Shown here: piece by piece, positions 27,240 to 36,259 of the stretch
Layout of the letters: each line of letters opens with the position of its first letter
Numbering within the stretch: position 1 is the stretch's first letter
DNA from: an uncultured Gemmatimonadota bacterium
GTDB lineage: Bacteria; Gemmatimonadota; Gemmatimonadetes; Gemmatimonadales; Gemmatimonadaceae
Direction: 5' to 3'
DNA: 64,000 nt
Assembly (NCBI GenBank): GCA_902826615.1
Contig: CADEFN010000001.1
Coordinates: 1,320,845-1,384,844, forward strand
Position numbers and translations under genes: made by a program
Notes under the pieces: model-generated
Database searches by the model: none
The model's input: the letters and a program-made list of their open reading frames with translations, nothing else
Told to the model about the DNA's origin: nothing

Positions 27240-28181
27240 ATGCGACGCCCATTGCTTCTGCTTGCCCTCGCGGCTTCCACGGCCAGCGCCCAAACACCAC
27301 CCGTGAAACCCGGCTGGCAGTGGTCCACCGACACGGTGATGAAGGTGGTGAATGCGGTGCGCGCCGGACGGAGCCTGGCACCAAAGCAGTGGCCAGGTGG
27401 TGCTCGGGTGGGCGTGCTTCTCTCGTTTGACGTGGACAACGAAACGGTGCAGCTGCGTTTTGGTGAACCCACGGTGGGAGCCTTGTCGCAGGGGCAGTAT
27501 GGCTCACGTGTCGCGCTCAAGCGCGTGGTCGATCTGCTCGACCGCAACCGGATCCCGGCGTCGTTTTTCATCCCGGCCGTCAGCCTGATGATTGCGCCGC
27601 AGCAGGTGGACATCATCAAGAAATCCGGGCGGCATGAGTTCGCGGTGCACGGATGGATTCACGAGATGAATACCACGCTCCCCGGCCCGGTGGAGCGCGA
27701 CCTCGTGAAACGTGCCATCGACACCCTCACCAGCATGACAGGCACTCGACCTGTAGGGTACCGGGCGCCCTCGTGGAACTTCTCCCCCAATACGCTCAAC
27801 ATCGTTCGCGAGATGGGCTTTCTGTATGAAAGTTCTCTGATGGCGGACGACAGTCCCTACGAGCTCCTGCAGAATGGCCAGCCGACCGGTATTGTCGAGC
27901 TCCCGGTGGAGTGGATCCTGGATGACGCGCCGCTCTTCAGTCCGCAGGGCAATGCGTACGCCAACCCGCGCGATGTGGCCCGCGTCTGGATGGATGAGTT
28001 TGACCGCGCCTATGCCGAGGGCACGATGTTTCTGCTCACCATGCATCCCCACGTGAGTGGACATCGCTCGCGCATCGTGGCGCTGGAGATGCTGATTGCC
28101 CACATCAAATCCAAGCCGGGCGTCTGGTGGGGCACGCACCGCGCGGCCGCCGAATACGTGAAGAAGCAGGCGGGGATGTAG
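27240..28181 (+). CDS. Exported polysaccharide deacetylase (NodB homology, carbohydrate esterase 4)
   Basis: 313 aa from ATG 27240 with a short signal peptide (LLLLALAASTASAQ). NodB motif 1 appears as SFDVDNE, the variant with D-x-D found in the PuuE/HpPgdA subgroup. Motif 2 is AVHGWIHE, whose two histidines bind zinc, and motif 3 is RPVGYRAPSWNFS. The C-terminal LLTMHPHVSGH supplies the final histidine motif. The SFDVDN form fits peptidoglycan or cyclic-imide deacetylases better than chitin deacetylases. Periplasmic location is inferred from the leader. Confidence 0.88.
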   Translation: MRRPLLLLALAASTASAQTPPVKPGWQWSTDTVMKVVNAVRAGRSLAPKQWPGGARVGVLLSFDVDNETVQLRFGEPTVGALSQGQYGSRVALKRVVDLLDRNRIPASFFIPAVSLMIAPQQVDIIKKSGRHEFAVHGWIHEMNTTLPGPVERDLVKRAIDTLTSMTGTRPVGYRAPSWNFSPNTLNIVREMGFLYESSLMADDSPYELLQNGQPTGIVELPVEWILDDAPLFSPQGNAYANPRDVARVWMDEFDRAYAEGTMFLLTMHPHVSGHRSRIVALEMLIAHIKSKPGVWWGTHRAAAEYVKKQAGM

Positions 28182-28330
28182 GGGAAGTGGCGGACCCCAC
28201 GCGCGTGTAGTTGGGTTGCTGCCGTTTATTTGTAGGGATGTGGGCGCCCCGACGCGTGCCCACCTCCTGCGGTGGCAATGCGATCCGGAGCTGCCCTTGC
28301 GCCCCTTCGGCGGCGCGCGTAGGCTGCTGT

Positions 28331-28365
28331 GTCATTTAATGAGACTTCGTCCCGTTTTGTGAGAC
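28331..28365. promoter_or_regulatory. Candidate IclR operator upstream of the deiodinase-like gene
   Basis: GTCATTTAATGAGAC (28331-28345) is an imperfect palindrome sharing the core CATTTnATGAGAC with the palindrome at 30147-30162 between the IclR gene and the SusC gene. A second half-site, TTTTGTGAGAC, follows at 28355-28365. The rest of the 28182-28430 spacer shows no gene. Confidence 0.55.
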
Positions 28366-28430
28366 ATGTGACGGGGCTCGAGAACACACCAGGCCGCCTG
28401 CTTCACGCCCGCCCCACCATCCCGTCACCG

Positions 28431-29174
28431 ATGACTGACCTGAACGAACGCCGGCCGACGCCGAGCCACGACGTCGTGTATCCCGGGCGCGAGGAGGCCC
28501 GCCTTGTCCCCTTGGCTGAGTACACGCGTCGTCCGGTGTCGGAGATGCGAGCGCTGGCCGCGAGCTTCTATGCTGAGATGAATCGGCGCCGGACGGTTCG
28601 CGACTTCAGCACGGATCCGGTCCCGCGCGAACTGGTTGAACTGGCCATCCGGACGGCGGGAACGGCGCCATCGGGTGCGCATCACCAGCCGTGGCACTTC
28701 GTGGTCATCGGCGACCCAGCGCTCAAGGAGCGCATTCGCGAGGCGGCCGAGCGCGAGGAATTCGAGACGTATCAGCGCCGGATGAGTGAGGAGTGGCGGA
28801 CCGCACTCGCACCGATCGGGACGCACTGGGTCAAGCCACACCTGACCGACGCGCCGTGGATCGTCGTGCTCTTCAAGCAGAGTTACGGCATCCTGCCCGA
28901 TGGAACCAAGCGCAAGAACTACTACGTCGAGGAATCGGTGGGGATCGCGGCTGGAATGTTCATTACGGCGCTTCATCATATGGGGCTCGTGACGCTCACC
29001 CACACACCGACCCCCACGGGATTCCTGCGGGAGTTGCTCAATCGCGGCAAGAATGAGACGGCGGTGCTGGTCCTTCCGGTGGGGTTCCCACACGCCGAGG
29101 CGACGGTGCCCGACTTCACGCGAAAGCCGCTCGAGGAGATCACGACATGGCACACTGCGGACGACGCCACCTGA
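28431..29174 (+). CDS. Iodotyrosine deiodinase-like nitroreductase-fold flavoprotein
   Basis: 247 aa from ATG 28431. The NADH/FMN nitroreductase fold starts at MNRRRTVRDFSTDPVP, with the FMN-site motif GTAPSGAHHQPWHFVV. Compared from memory with human iodotyrosine deiodinase, the lid residues that clamp the amino acid zwitterion align without a gap: E110 and Y114 in EFETYQRRM, and K135 in THWVKP. The flavin-side threonine lies in LVTLTHTP, and the ending PVGFPHAEATVPD is also shared. It probably removes halogen from halotyrosines reductively. The adjacent divergent IclR regulator and shared operator suggest it is inducible. Confidence 0.85.
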   Translation: MTDLNERRPTPSHDVVYPGREEARLVPLAEYTRRPVSEMRALAASFYAEMNRRRTVRDFSTDPVPRELVELAIRTAGTAPSGAHHQPWHFVVIGDPALKERIREAAEREEFETYQRRMSEEWRTALAPIGTHWVKPHLTDAPWIVVLFKQSYGILPDGTKRKNYYVEESVGIAAGMFITALHHMGLVTLTHTPTPTGFLRELLNRGKNETAVLVLPVGFPHAEATVPDFTRKPLEEITTWHTADDAT

Positions 29175-29297
29175 TCTCGTCGCGGGCAACCGGCTAACTC
29201 CTCGCAGCCTTCTCCCGCTCGGCCGCCTCCCGGCCCTTGCCGCCGGTCTCCTGGAAACTCACGCCGCCGCGCAGTGTTCGCCGGGGGCGTCCGGGCA

Positions 29298-30047
29298 TCA
29301 GGGATGAATCCCTGAATAGCCGATGGCGGCGGAGGCTTCGCTCGCCGCCTGAATCACCGCCTGCCGAACCTTGTCCAGTTGCTCGGCGCTCGCACGCGCT
29401 TTAGGCAACCCGACGGTGATGGCGGCGGCCACCGCAGCGGCGTGATTCCACACTGGGGCGGCGACACCGAAGACATCACTCACCCACTCCCCACGCGCAA
29501 CGGCCACACGCCGGTCCTGCACGCGTGAGAGCTCTTCGTTGAGACGCCCGTGGTCCGTGATGGTCGTTGGCGTGAATCGCTCCAGGCGCGCGCCGAGCAA
29601 CTCGCGTCGCATCGCCGGACTCATCCAGGCAATCAGGACCTTGCCGCCGGCCGACGCATGCAGTGGCGGATGTCCACCCAGGACCCCCGGCACCATCAAT
29701 GGCTGGAAGGACTCCACCATCTCCACTGTACTGCCGATGGAGCCATTGCGGACCATGAACGTCGCGGTTTCTCCCGTTAGGTTGCTGAGGCGGACAAGCG
29801 TCGGATACAGCGCGCGCTGCAGGGTGGTGGAACGCTGGGCGAGGAGGCCAAGGCCCGCCAGTCGAATCCCGACACGATACCGGGACGTGTCTTCATCCTG
29901 GTCCAGAAAGCCATTGGCTGTGATGCTGCTGAGCAGCCGATACACCGTGCTCTTGGGTCGTCCGAGTTGCTCCGCGATTTCCAGCGCGGAGAGCTCCGGA
30001 CGTTGTGGGGAGAACAACGCCAGGATCTCGCTGAGTTTCTGGAGCAT
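29298..30047 (-). CDS. IclR-family transcriptional regulator
   Basis: 249 aa from ATG 30047; the frame is open upstream to 30152 but that would cover the operator region. The winged helix-turn-helix is at about 1-65 (LSALEIAEQLGRPKSTVYRLLSS), and the C-terminal effector domain contains LGGHPPLHASAGGKVLIAW and the GEWVSDVFGVAAPV motif of IclR proteins. It lies between the deiodinase-like gene (convergent end) and the divergent SusC operon. Palindromes before both are the likely operators, so it probably represses or activates uptake and breakdown of a shared substrate, with an aromatic or peptide-derived effector (inference). Confidence 0.92.
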   Translation of the reverse strand: MLQKLSEILALFSPQRPELSALEIAEQLGRPKSTVYRLLSSITANGFLDQDEDTSRYRVGIRLAGLGLLAQRSTTLQRALYPTLVRLSNLTGETATFMVRNGSIGSTVEMVESFQPLMVPGVLGGHPPLHASAGGKVLIAWMSPAMRRELLGARLERFTPTTITDHGRLNEELSRVQDRRVAVARGEWVSDVFGVAAPVWNHAAAVAAAITVGLPKARASAEQLDKVRQAVIQAASEASAAIGYSGIHP

Positions 30048-30120
30048 GAGGTGGTGCCGTGGGTACGGGTCGAGCGATCCGGAATGATACGTCTTGCCGC
30101 GTGCGTCAGCGGGCGGTACG

Positions 30121-30165
30121 ATAGTCTCGCGAAAGATGAGAGTCAATCTCATTTTATGAGACTAT
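30121..30165. promoter_or_regulatory. Nested palindromic operator between iclR-type gene and SusC operon
   Basis: The core TCTCATTTTATGAGA (30147-30161) is a perfect 6-bp-arm palindrome. A further ATGAGA half-site lies at 30136-30141, and outer arms ATAGTCTC (30121-30128) and GAGACTAT (30158-30165) pair exactly. The arrangement suits IclR dimers or tetramers binding the spacer between the divergent IclR (start 30047) and SusC (start 30201) genes. Confidence 0.65.
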
Positions 30166-30200
30166 TTTGCCGACGGAACGCGCGGCGAGGAGCTGGAGCG

Positions 30201-33188
30201 ATGCATCAATCTGTCAGGAGAGCTCTGTTGGTTGTTGGTTTGGCTGGCTTCGGCTGGACAGTGCCGACGACGACGCTCGGCGCGATGCAAGTCGCCCGCG
30301 CGCCGGGCGACTCGATTGCCGGCAATGTCCGCGACGAACGTGGCCGGCCCGTGGCCGGGGCGCGGGTGGCCATTGTGGGGACAGCAACAGTGGTCTCGAG
30401 CGACGGGCGCGGACACTTCCGGATGACCGACGCCGGGGCAGGCGAGGTGACCGTTCGAGTGACGGCGCTCGGCTACGCGGCCCAGTCTCGGACCGCCCGT
30501 GGCGGTGGCGCGCCAATCGAGTTCGTGCTCGAAGAGCTGGTGATGAAGCTCGACGAAACGGTCGTCACCGGTACGGCGGGCGCGGTGGAGAAGCGCTCGT
30601 TAGGTAACGCGGTCACCAAGATCGACGCACGGGCCACGCTCGAGCTGGCGCCCGTGGCAGACGTGGCACAACTGGTCAACGGGCGCGCGGCGGGCGTGAT
30701 CCTCACGGCCAACGGCGGCGCCGCCGGGGCGGGCGCAAAAATCAGTGTGCGGGGTCGCAACAGCCTGGCGCTGACCACGCAGCCGCTGGTCTATGTCGAT
30801 GGCGTACGCGTGGATGCGGCGCCCTTCAGCGGGCCGGCGATCCAGGGCGCCAACGTGGTCTCGCGCCTCAACGACATCAATCCCAACGACATCGAGTCGA
30901 TCGAGATCATCAAGGGGCCTGCCGCCGCCACGCTCTACGGCACCGAAGCGTCCAACGGTGTGGTGCAGATCATCACCAAGGCGGGGCGCGCCTCCGACCG
31001 GGCGCGGATCGACGTGACGATCGACCAGGGGACCAGCGCCTTCGACAATCCCAACGGCCGCATCCCCACGAACTTCGCGCGCAATCCTGCGGGGCAGATC
31101 GTCACCTACAACGCTGCTGCAGCCGAGGAAGCGCGCGGAGCGCCGCTGTGGCGCACGGGTCACTATCAGCGCTATGCGCTGGCCGCCGAGGGAGGCTCGG
31201 GGCCGATTTCATACCGCACGAGCGGCAACTATCAATACGACCAGGGGATCGACCTCACCAACGACCAGCGCATGGGGTCGGCGCGTGCCAACCTCCAGTT
31301 TCTTCCGCGGCCCTCGTTCTCTGCGCGGTTGGACATCGGTGTCGTGGCGGGCAAGACACAGCTGACACTCCAGGAGGGTGGTGGCGGACCGATCTTCGGT
31401 GCGATCAATGCCAATCCCCTGCTGCAGAACTCGCCCAACCGCGGCTTTATCTTTGGGCCGCCCGAAGTGCTCCACGCCGTGAACGACGCGTTTCAGCTCC
31501 TGCGCCGCACGACAGCCAGCTTGCAGCTGCAACAACAAATTGGCACACGGTTCACGCATCGGCTGAACCTGGGGCTGGACAACGCATCGGAGAACAACCA
31601 GTACCTGGTCCAGCGTATGACCGCGGCACAGGCCGCGTTCTTCAGCCCGGTGGCGGCGCAGGGACGCAAGGACGTCAACCTGCGTGACGCCACGACGACC
31701 ACGCTCGACTACAATGGCACGATCAACCTCAACCTCTCATCGAGGCTGCGGTCAACTACATCGTTTGGGGCGCAATACTTCGACCGGCTGAACCGTTTCA
31801 CGGTCGCCAGCGGGCAGCAGTTTCCGGCCCCGGGGTTGAGCACCATCCTCGGCACGTCGATCCGCACCGGGTCGGATGACTACATTGAAAATGCAACCGT
31901 GGGTTTCTTTGCGCAGCAACAGGTGGCGTTGCGCGACCGGTTGTTCCTCGTGGGCGCCGTGCGGGTCGACAACAACAGCGCGTTCGGGACCGACTACGAC
32001 CTGGCGACGTATCCCAAGGTGAGTGCCAGCTGGGTCGTGAACGAGGAGCCGTTCTGGAAGCTGGGATTTGTGAATGCCCTGAAACTGCGCGCGGCGTACG
32101 GCGCCGCCGGGCAGCAACCCGATGCGTTCGCGGCCATTCGGACACTGGCGCCGGCGACGGGCCCCGGTGACTCACCGGCCCTCACCACGCAGTCCATCGG
32201 AAACAACGATCTCAAGCCGGAGCGCGGTACCGAGCTCGAGCTCGGGTTCGACGCCGGGTTGTTCAACCAGAAGCTGGGCATCGAGGCCACGTATTTCAGG
32301 CAGAACCGGCGTGATGCGATCCTGCTCGCTCCCGCTCCGCCGTCGGGCGGCTTCATTGGCACACAGTTCGTGAACGCGGGCGCCATCAAGAACAACGGCG
32401 CTGAGGTCAAGCTCACCTACGCCGTGCTGGAAGGCGCGAGATATGGCTGGGACCTCGGAGCGTCGGTGTCGATGAACGAGAACGAGATCACCGACCTGGG
32501 TGGTCAGCCCTCCATCTTCGTCGGGACCTTCCCGCGGGCACAGCAGCATCGGGTCGGATACCCGGTCGCCGGATTCTTCGGGCAGCGTGTCACGAGCGGA
32601 TCTCTGAGTCCCACGGGAGTCGCGACCAACCTCCAATGTGCTGGGGGGGCGGGTGGGGCGTCGGTGCCATGCGCCACGGCACCGTTTGTCTACCTCGGCC
32701 GGTCTGTGCCGAAGTACGAGGGGGCGGTGACATCAACCATCCGGGTGTTGCAGCGCGTGCGCATCTACACCATGGTGGACTTCAAGCGGGGCCATCATCG
32801 CTTTGATACCAACCTGTGGGCGCGATGCAGCGTGTTCCGTTTGTGTGAGGCGAGTGTCTCGCCGGAGAAGTTCTCGCCCGCGACGGTGGCGTACGCGCAG
32901 CAGGGCAGCGCCCTCGCACTCACCAGCGGTTTCATCAACGACGCGAGCTTCGCCAAGCTGCGCGAGGTGTCCGTGAACGTGGATGTCCCCCCCACCTGGC
33001 TGCGCGGGCTCAACGCATCGCGTGCCTCGATCACCCTGTCGGGCCGCAACCTCCGAACGTGGACCAACTGGAGCGGCCTCGATCCCGAGATAGAGCAGCC
33101 CGGATCATTCGGGGAACTCTCCAGCAGCGAGCAGGGCATTCTGCCGCTGCCGATGCAGTTCCGCCTCACGCTGAACTTGAACTTCTAG
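30201..33188 (+). CDS. SusC/RagA-family TonB-dependent outer-membrane receptor
   Basis: 995 aa. ATG 30201 has GGAG upstream and opens a signal peptide (ALLVVGLAGFGWTVPTTTLG). A carboxypeptidase-regulatory-like beta domain (about 35-115, IAGNVRDERGRPVAGARV) leads into the plug (VYVDGVRVDAAP, IESIEIIKGPAAATLYGTEASNGVVQI), with the TLYGTEASNGV signature of SusC/RagA, then the barrel. Imports oligomers (glycans or peptides) captured by SusD. It is followed 15 bp later by susD and by peptidase genes in the same direction. A divergent IclR regulator shares its upstream region. Confidence 0.93.
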   Translation: MHQSVRRALLVVGLAGFGWTVPTTTLGAMQVARAPGDSIAGNVRDERGRPVAGARVAIVGTATVVSSDGRGHFRMTDAGAGEVTVRVTALGYAAQSRTARGGGAPIEFVLEELVMKLDETVVTGTAGAVEKRSLGNAVTKIDARATLELAPVADVAQLVNGRAAGVILTANGGAAGAGAKISVRGRNSLALTTQPLVYVDGVRVDAAPFSGPAIQGANVVSRLNDINPNDIESIEIIKGPAAATLYGTEASNGVVQIITKAGRASDRARIDVTIDQGTSAFDNPNGRIPTNFARNPAGQIVTYNAAAAEEARGAPLWRTGHYQRYALAAEGGSGPISYRTSGNYQYDQGIDLTNDQRMGSARANLQFLPRPSFSARLDIGVVAGKTQLTLQEGGGGPIFGAINANPLLQNSPNRGFIFGPPEVLHAVNDAFQLLRRTTASLQLQQQIGTRFTHRLNLGLDNASENNQYLVQRMTAAQAAFFSPVAAQGRKDVNLRDATTTTLDYNGTINLNLSSRLRSTTSFGAQYFDRLNRFTVASGQQFPAPGLSTILGTSIRTGSDDYIENATVGFFAQQQVALRDRLFLVGAVRVDNNSAFGTDYDLATYPKVSASWVVNEEPFWKLGFVNALKLRAAYGAAGQQPDAFAAIRTLAPATGPGDSPALTTQSIGNNDLKPERGTELELGFDAGLFNQKLGIEATYFRQNRRDAILLAPAPPSGGFIGTQFVNAGAIKNNGAEVKLTYAVLEGARYGWDLGASVSMNENEITDLGGQPSIFVGTFPRAQQHRVGYPVAGFFGQRVTSGSLSPTGVATNLQCAGGAGGASVPCATAPFVYLGRSVPKYEGAVTSTIRVLQRVRIYTMVDFKRGHHRFDTNLWARCSVFRLCEASVSPEKFSPATVAYAQQGSALALTSGFINDASFAKLREVSVNVDVPPTWLRGLNASRASITLSGRNLRTWTNWSGLDPEIEQPGSFGELSSSEQGILPLPMQFRLTLNLNF

Positions 33189-33203
33189 GGCAACGGAGAA
33201 CCC

Positions 33204-34481
33204 ATGACTAATCCCAAAACCTTGCTCTCGCGGATCGTGGCCACCGGTGTGTGCGTTTTGGCCCTGGGGACCGCCGCCTGCTCCTCGCTGCTCGAAGTCG
33301 ACGTGCCGAGCCGCGTGCCGGCCGACGATGCCTTTGTGCCGGAGAATGCCAGCATCCTGATGAACAGCGTCATCGGCGAGTTTGAGTGCGCCTTCGGCGT
33401 GGCCGTCGCCAGCGGTGGGTTGCTTGGAGATGAGCTGGCCAACTCCTCCACGGGCAACACGCAGTGGCAGGTGGACCGGCGCGACATGCAGACCAGTTCC
33501 ACCATCAACACGGGCGGGTGTGGAGCGCTCGGTCCGTTCGGATCGTTCTCCGTGGTGAACTGGTTGGCCTCGGGTTTTCGCACGTCACTCGAGGGATGGA
33601 CGGACGCGCAAGTCGCCAATCGACGTGCCCTGCTCGCGCGTAACGCGGCGTACCAGGCCTACTCCTATCTGCTTTTGGGTGAGCAGATGTGCAGCGCGAC
33701 CGTCAACGTTGGCCCCGAACTCACCAAGGCCCAGCTTTTCGCGCTTGCGGACGAGCGCTTTTCGGTCGCGATTGCCGAGGGGGGGGCCACCAACCAGGCC
33801 GATGTTCGCGACATGGCACTGGTCGGCCGGGCGCGGACCCGCCTCAACCAGGGGAATCGAACCGGGGCAGCCGCCGATGCGCGGCTGGTGCCAGCGGGCT
33901 TTGTAAAGAACGCCACGTTCTCGGCGGCAGACGCGCGACGCTTCAATCCCGTTTTCAACAACAACAATCGCGGGGCAGGGGTTACGGTCGGTCCGGTCTA
34001 CCGCGACCTCCGATTCAACGGGGTGCGAGATCCGCGGGTGAACGTGACCAACGGGAACCGCCTGGGGCAAAACCAGGTGGATGCCCTCTGGCTCCAGGGG
34101 AAGTACACTGCGCTGGACTCCCCTATTCCGATTGCGCGTTGGGAGGAGGCACAGCTGATCGTCGCCGAGGCAGAGCTGGAGGCCGGCAACCTTCCGGCGG
34201 CGGTGGCGATCATCAACGCGTTGCATGCGCGCACGACCCCGGCGCTGCCACCGTTCGCGAGCACCAGCGCCACGGAAATCCGCGCGCAGCTGGTGTATGA
34301 GCGACGCGCCGAGTTGTTCCTCGAGTCGCACCATCTCAACGATTACCAGCGCTTTGCCCTGCCGTTTACTCCGGCTACGGGGGCGCCATTCCCGTTAGGC
34401 GGCGGTTTCTATGGGTCACAGCGATGTTTCCTCATTCCGGACCTGGAACGGACGACCAACCCGAACCTCAATGGTGGTTAG
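33204..34481 (+). CDS. SusD/RagB-family outer-membrane lipoprotein
   Basis: 425 aa with lipobox ALGTAAC, so it is anchored at the outer membrane. The SusD helical repeats are visible (LLARNAAYQAYSYLLLGEQMCSA in part, ADERFSVAIAEG, WEEAQLIVAEAELEAGNL), and the C-terminal QLVYERRAELFLESHHLND-type segment is diagnostic. It acts as the extracellular lid of the SusC channel. The stop TAG at 34479-34481 lies in a GTTAGG word and overlaps the start of the next gene by 11 bp. Confidence 0.9.
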   Translation: MTNPKTLLSRIVATGVCVLALGTAACSSLLEVDVPSRVPADDAFVPENASILMNSVIGEFECAFGVAVASGGLLGDELANSSTGNTQWQVDRRDMQTSSTINTGGCGALGPFGSFSVVNWLASGFRTSLEGWTDAQVANRRALLARNAAYQAYSYLLLGEQMCSATVNVGPELTKAQLFALADERFSVAIAEGGATNQADVRDMALVGRARTRLNQGNRTGAAADARLVPAGFVKNATFSAADARRFNPVFNNNNRGAGVTVGPVYRDLRFNGVRDPRVNVTNGNRLGQNQVDALWLQGKYTALDSPIPIARWEEAQLIVAEAELEAGNLPAAVAIINALHARTTPALPPFASTSATEIRAQLVYERRAELFLESHHLNDYQRFALPFTPATGAPFPLGGGFYGSQRCFLIPDLERTTNPNLNGG

Positions 34482-36243
34482 GCGGCTCGGTCTCGCCGTT
34501 GCCTGTGCCTGGTCGTTCCTGTCCCCCTGCATGTCGGAGGGACAGGGGACGGCCGGGCGACCCGAGGCTCGGGTGGTGGCGCTCGCCGATGAACTCTGGG
34601 CGCGCCGCATGGAGGACAACCTCTCGTTGCGCCTGCGCAACGGCCTCCCGGTGCGAGGGCTCCCAACACTTGCATACGACCCGGTGCGACGGGAGGCCGA
34701 GTACGCCGGTCGTCTGCTGCAGCGCCTGAGTAGTGTGCGGGCGGTGCCGGTCGGGAGCGACGCGTGGAGCCTGGCCACCGTCGTTCGGTTTCGCGCCGAG
34801 GAAGCCGTCGCCGCCGAGCGCTTCTTCTGGTTCCGCAATCCAGTGTCGCCGTACGCCAACGAGCTTGACGATGTGCACCGCGTATTCACCGGGTTTCGCT
34901 TCGCGGCAGCCGGTGATGTGGACACGTATCTCGACCTGCTGGAGCAGTACCCCGGAGTGATCGACAGCTATGTGGCATACCTCCGGGGCCAGGTGCGCCG
35001 CGGGATCGTGATGCCGCGTGACGAAGCGGCGTCGGCGCTGCGGCAGATGCGCGGGTTCGTTCAGCCTGCCGAGCGCAGCCTCTTTGCCGTCGACACGGTT
35101 CGACTGCAGGCCCTCGACGTGGCCCGGAGGTCGGCACTGACAGCACAGCTGGCCGCGGCGATCAGCGAACGGATCAATCCGTCTCTCCAGCGTCTGGTGG
35201 ACTACCTGGAAGGACCCTACACGCAGCAAGCCGGCACACGCGTCGGGTTGGCGCAGTACCCGGGGGGCGAGGCGTACTACCGTCAGCTCGTGCGTCAGTA
35301 CCTCACGTTTGACATGTCGCCTGAGGCCGTGCACCAGCTCGGGCTTCGGGAGGTGGCACGACTCAATGCCACCATGGACTCGATCCGCCGCCAGGTTGGG
35401 TTCAGCGGGAGCAAAGCGGAGTTTCATCGGTTGCTGCGCACCGATGCGCGGTTCGTGCCAAAGTCGACCGAGGATGTGCGTCGCCGCATGGTGGCGGCGG
35501 TGGACACCCTTCTGCCCAAACTGCGGGAAGTGTTTCACGTTGTGCCGAGCATCCCGTACGATGTGCGTCGCCTGCCGGCTGCGCTCGAACCGGGCATGAC
35601 GTTCGGGTACTTCCAGGGTCCCACGGCGGCCGAGCGTGTGGGGGTGTACTACTTCAACGGAAGCAATCTCGACCAGAAGAGCCAGGTGTGGTACGTCGGA
35701 CTCGCCTACCATGAGCTGATGCCGGGGCATCACTATCAGGCGTCACTGGCGGTCGACCGAAGCGCCAGGCTCCATCCGTTGCGGCAGGCGTTCAGCAGTA
35801 CCGCATTCGGCGAGGGGTGGGCGGAGTACGCGGCGACGCTGGCCGGTGAGCTGGGGGGCTATCGTGATCCGTACGACCGATATGGCCGACTCATCATGGA
35901 CTTGTTCGCGTCGGTTCGGCTCGTGCTCGATACCGGCATGAACCTGATGGGCTGGAGCCGCGAGCAGGCGAAGGAGTACATGCGCGAGAACTCCATCATG
36001 TCGGAGCCGGAGATCGAGTCGGAGACCTTACGGTACTGCTGCGACATTCCGGCCCAGGCGCTTGGCTACCGAATGGGGTCGCTCAAGATCATGGAGTTGC
36101 GCCAGAAGGCCCAGGCCGCGTTAGGTTCCCGCTTTGACCTTCGCGATTTCCATCAGGTGGTGATTGGCGATGGGGTACTGCCGTTTACCGCACTTGAACA
36201 GCGAATCGATCAATACATCGCCCGCGGACGACGTGGGCACTGA
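34471..36243 (+). CDS. DUF885-family secreted metallopeptidase
   Basis: 590 aa from ATG 34471, overlapping the SusD stop. The signal peptide is GLAVACAWSFLSPCMS. DUF885 proteins are zinc carboxypeptidase/oligopeptidase-like enzymes with a HExxPGH motif; here it is HELMPGH at 414-420, with the third ligand probably in GEGWAEYA about 35 residues later. The surrounding YVGLAYHELMPGHHYQ and ETLRYCCDIPAQALGYRMG segments match family blocks. As the third gene of the SusC/D operon it likely hydrolyses imported peptides in the periplasm. Confidence 0.88.
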   Translation: MVVRRLGLAVACAWSFLSPCMSEGQGTAGRPEARVVALADELWARRMEDNLSLRLRNGLPVRGLPTLAYDPVRREAEYAGRLLQRLSSVRAVPVGSDAWSLATVVRFRAEEAVAAERFFWFRNPVSPYANELDDVHRVFTGFRFAAAGDVDTYLDLLEQYPGVIDSYVAYLRGQVRRGIVMPRDEAASALRQMRGFVQPAERSLFAVDTVRLQALDVARRSALTAQLAAAISERINPSLQRLVDYLEGPYTQQAGTRVGLAQYPGGEAYYRQLVRQYLTFDMSPEAVHQLGLREVARLNATMDSIRRQVGFSGSKAEFHRLLRTDARFVPKSTEDVRRRMVAAVDTLLPKLREVFHVVPSIPYDVRRLPAALEPGMTFGYFQGPTAAERVGVYYFNGSNLDQKSQVWYVGLAYHELMPGHHYQASLAVDRSARLHPLRQAFSSTAFGEGWAEYAATLAGELGGYRDPYDRYGRLIMDLFASVRLVLDTGMNLMGWSREQAKEYMRENSIMSEPEIESETLRYCCDIPAQALGYRMGSLKIMELRQKAQAALGSRFDLRDFHQVVIGDGVLPFTALEQRIDQYIARGRRGH

Positions 36244-36259
36244 CCCGGGAGGGCTGACG

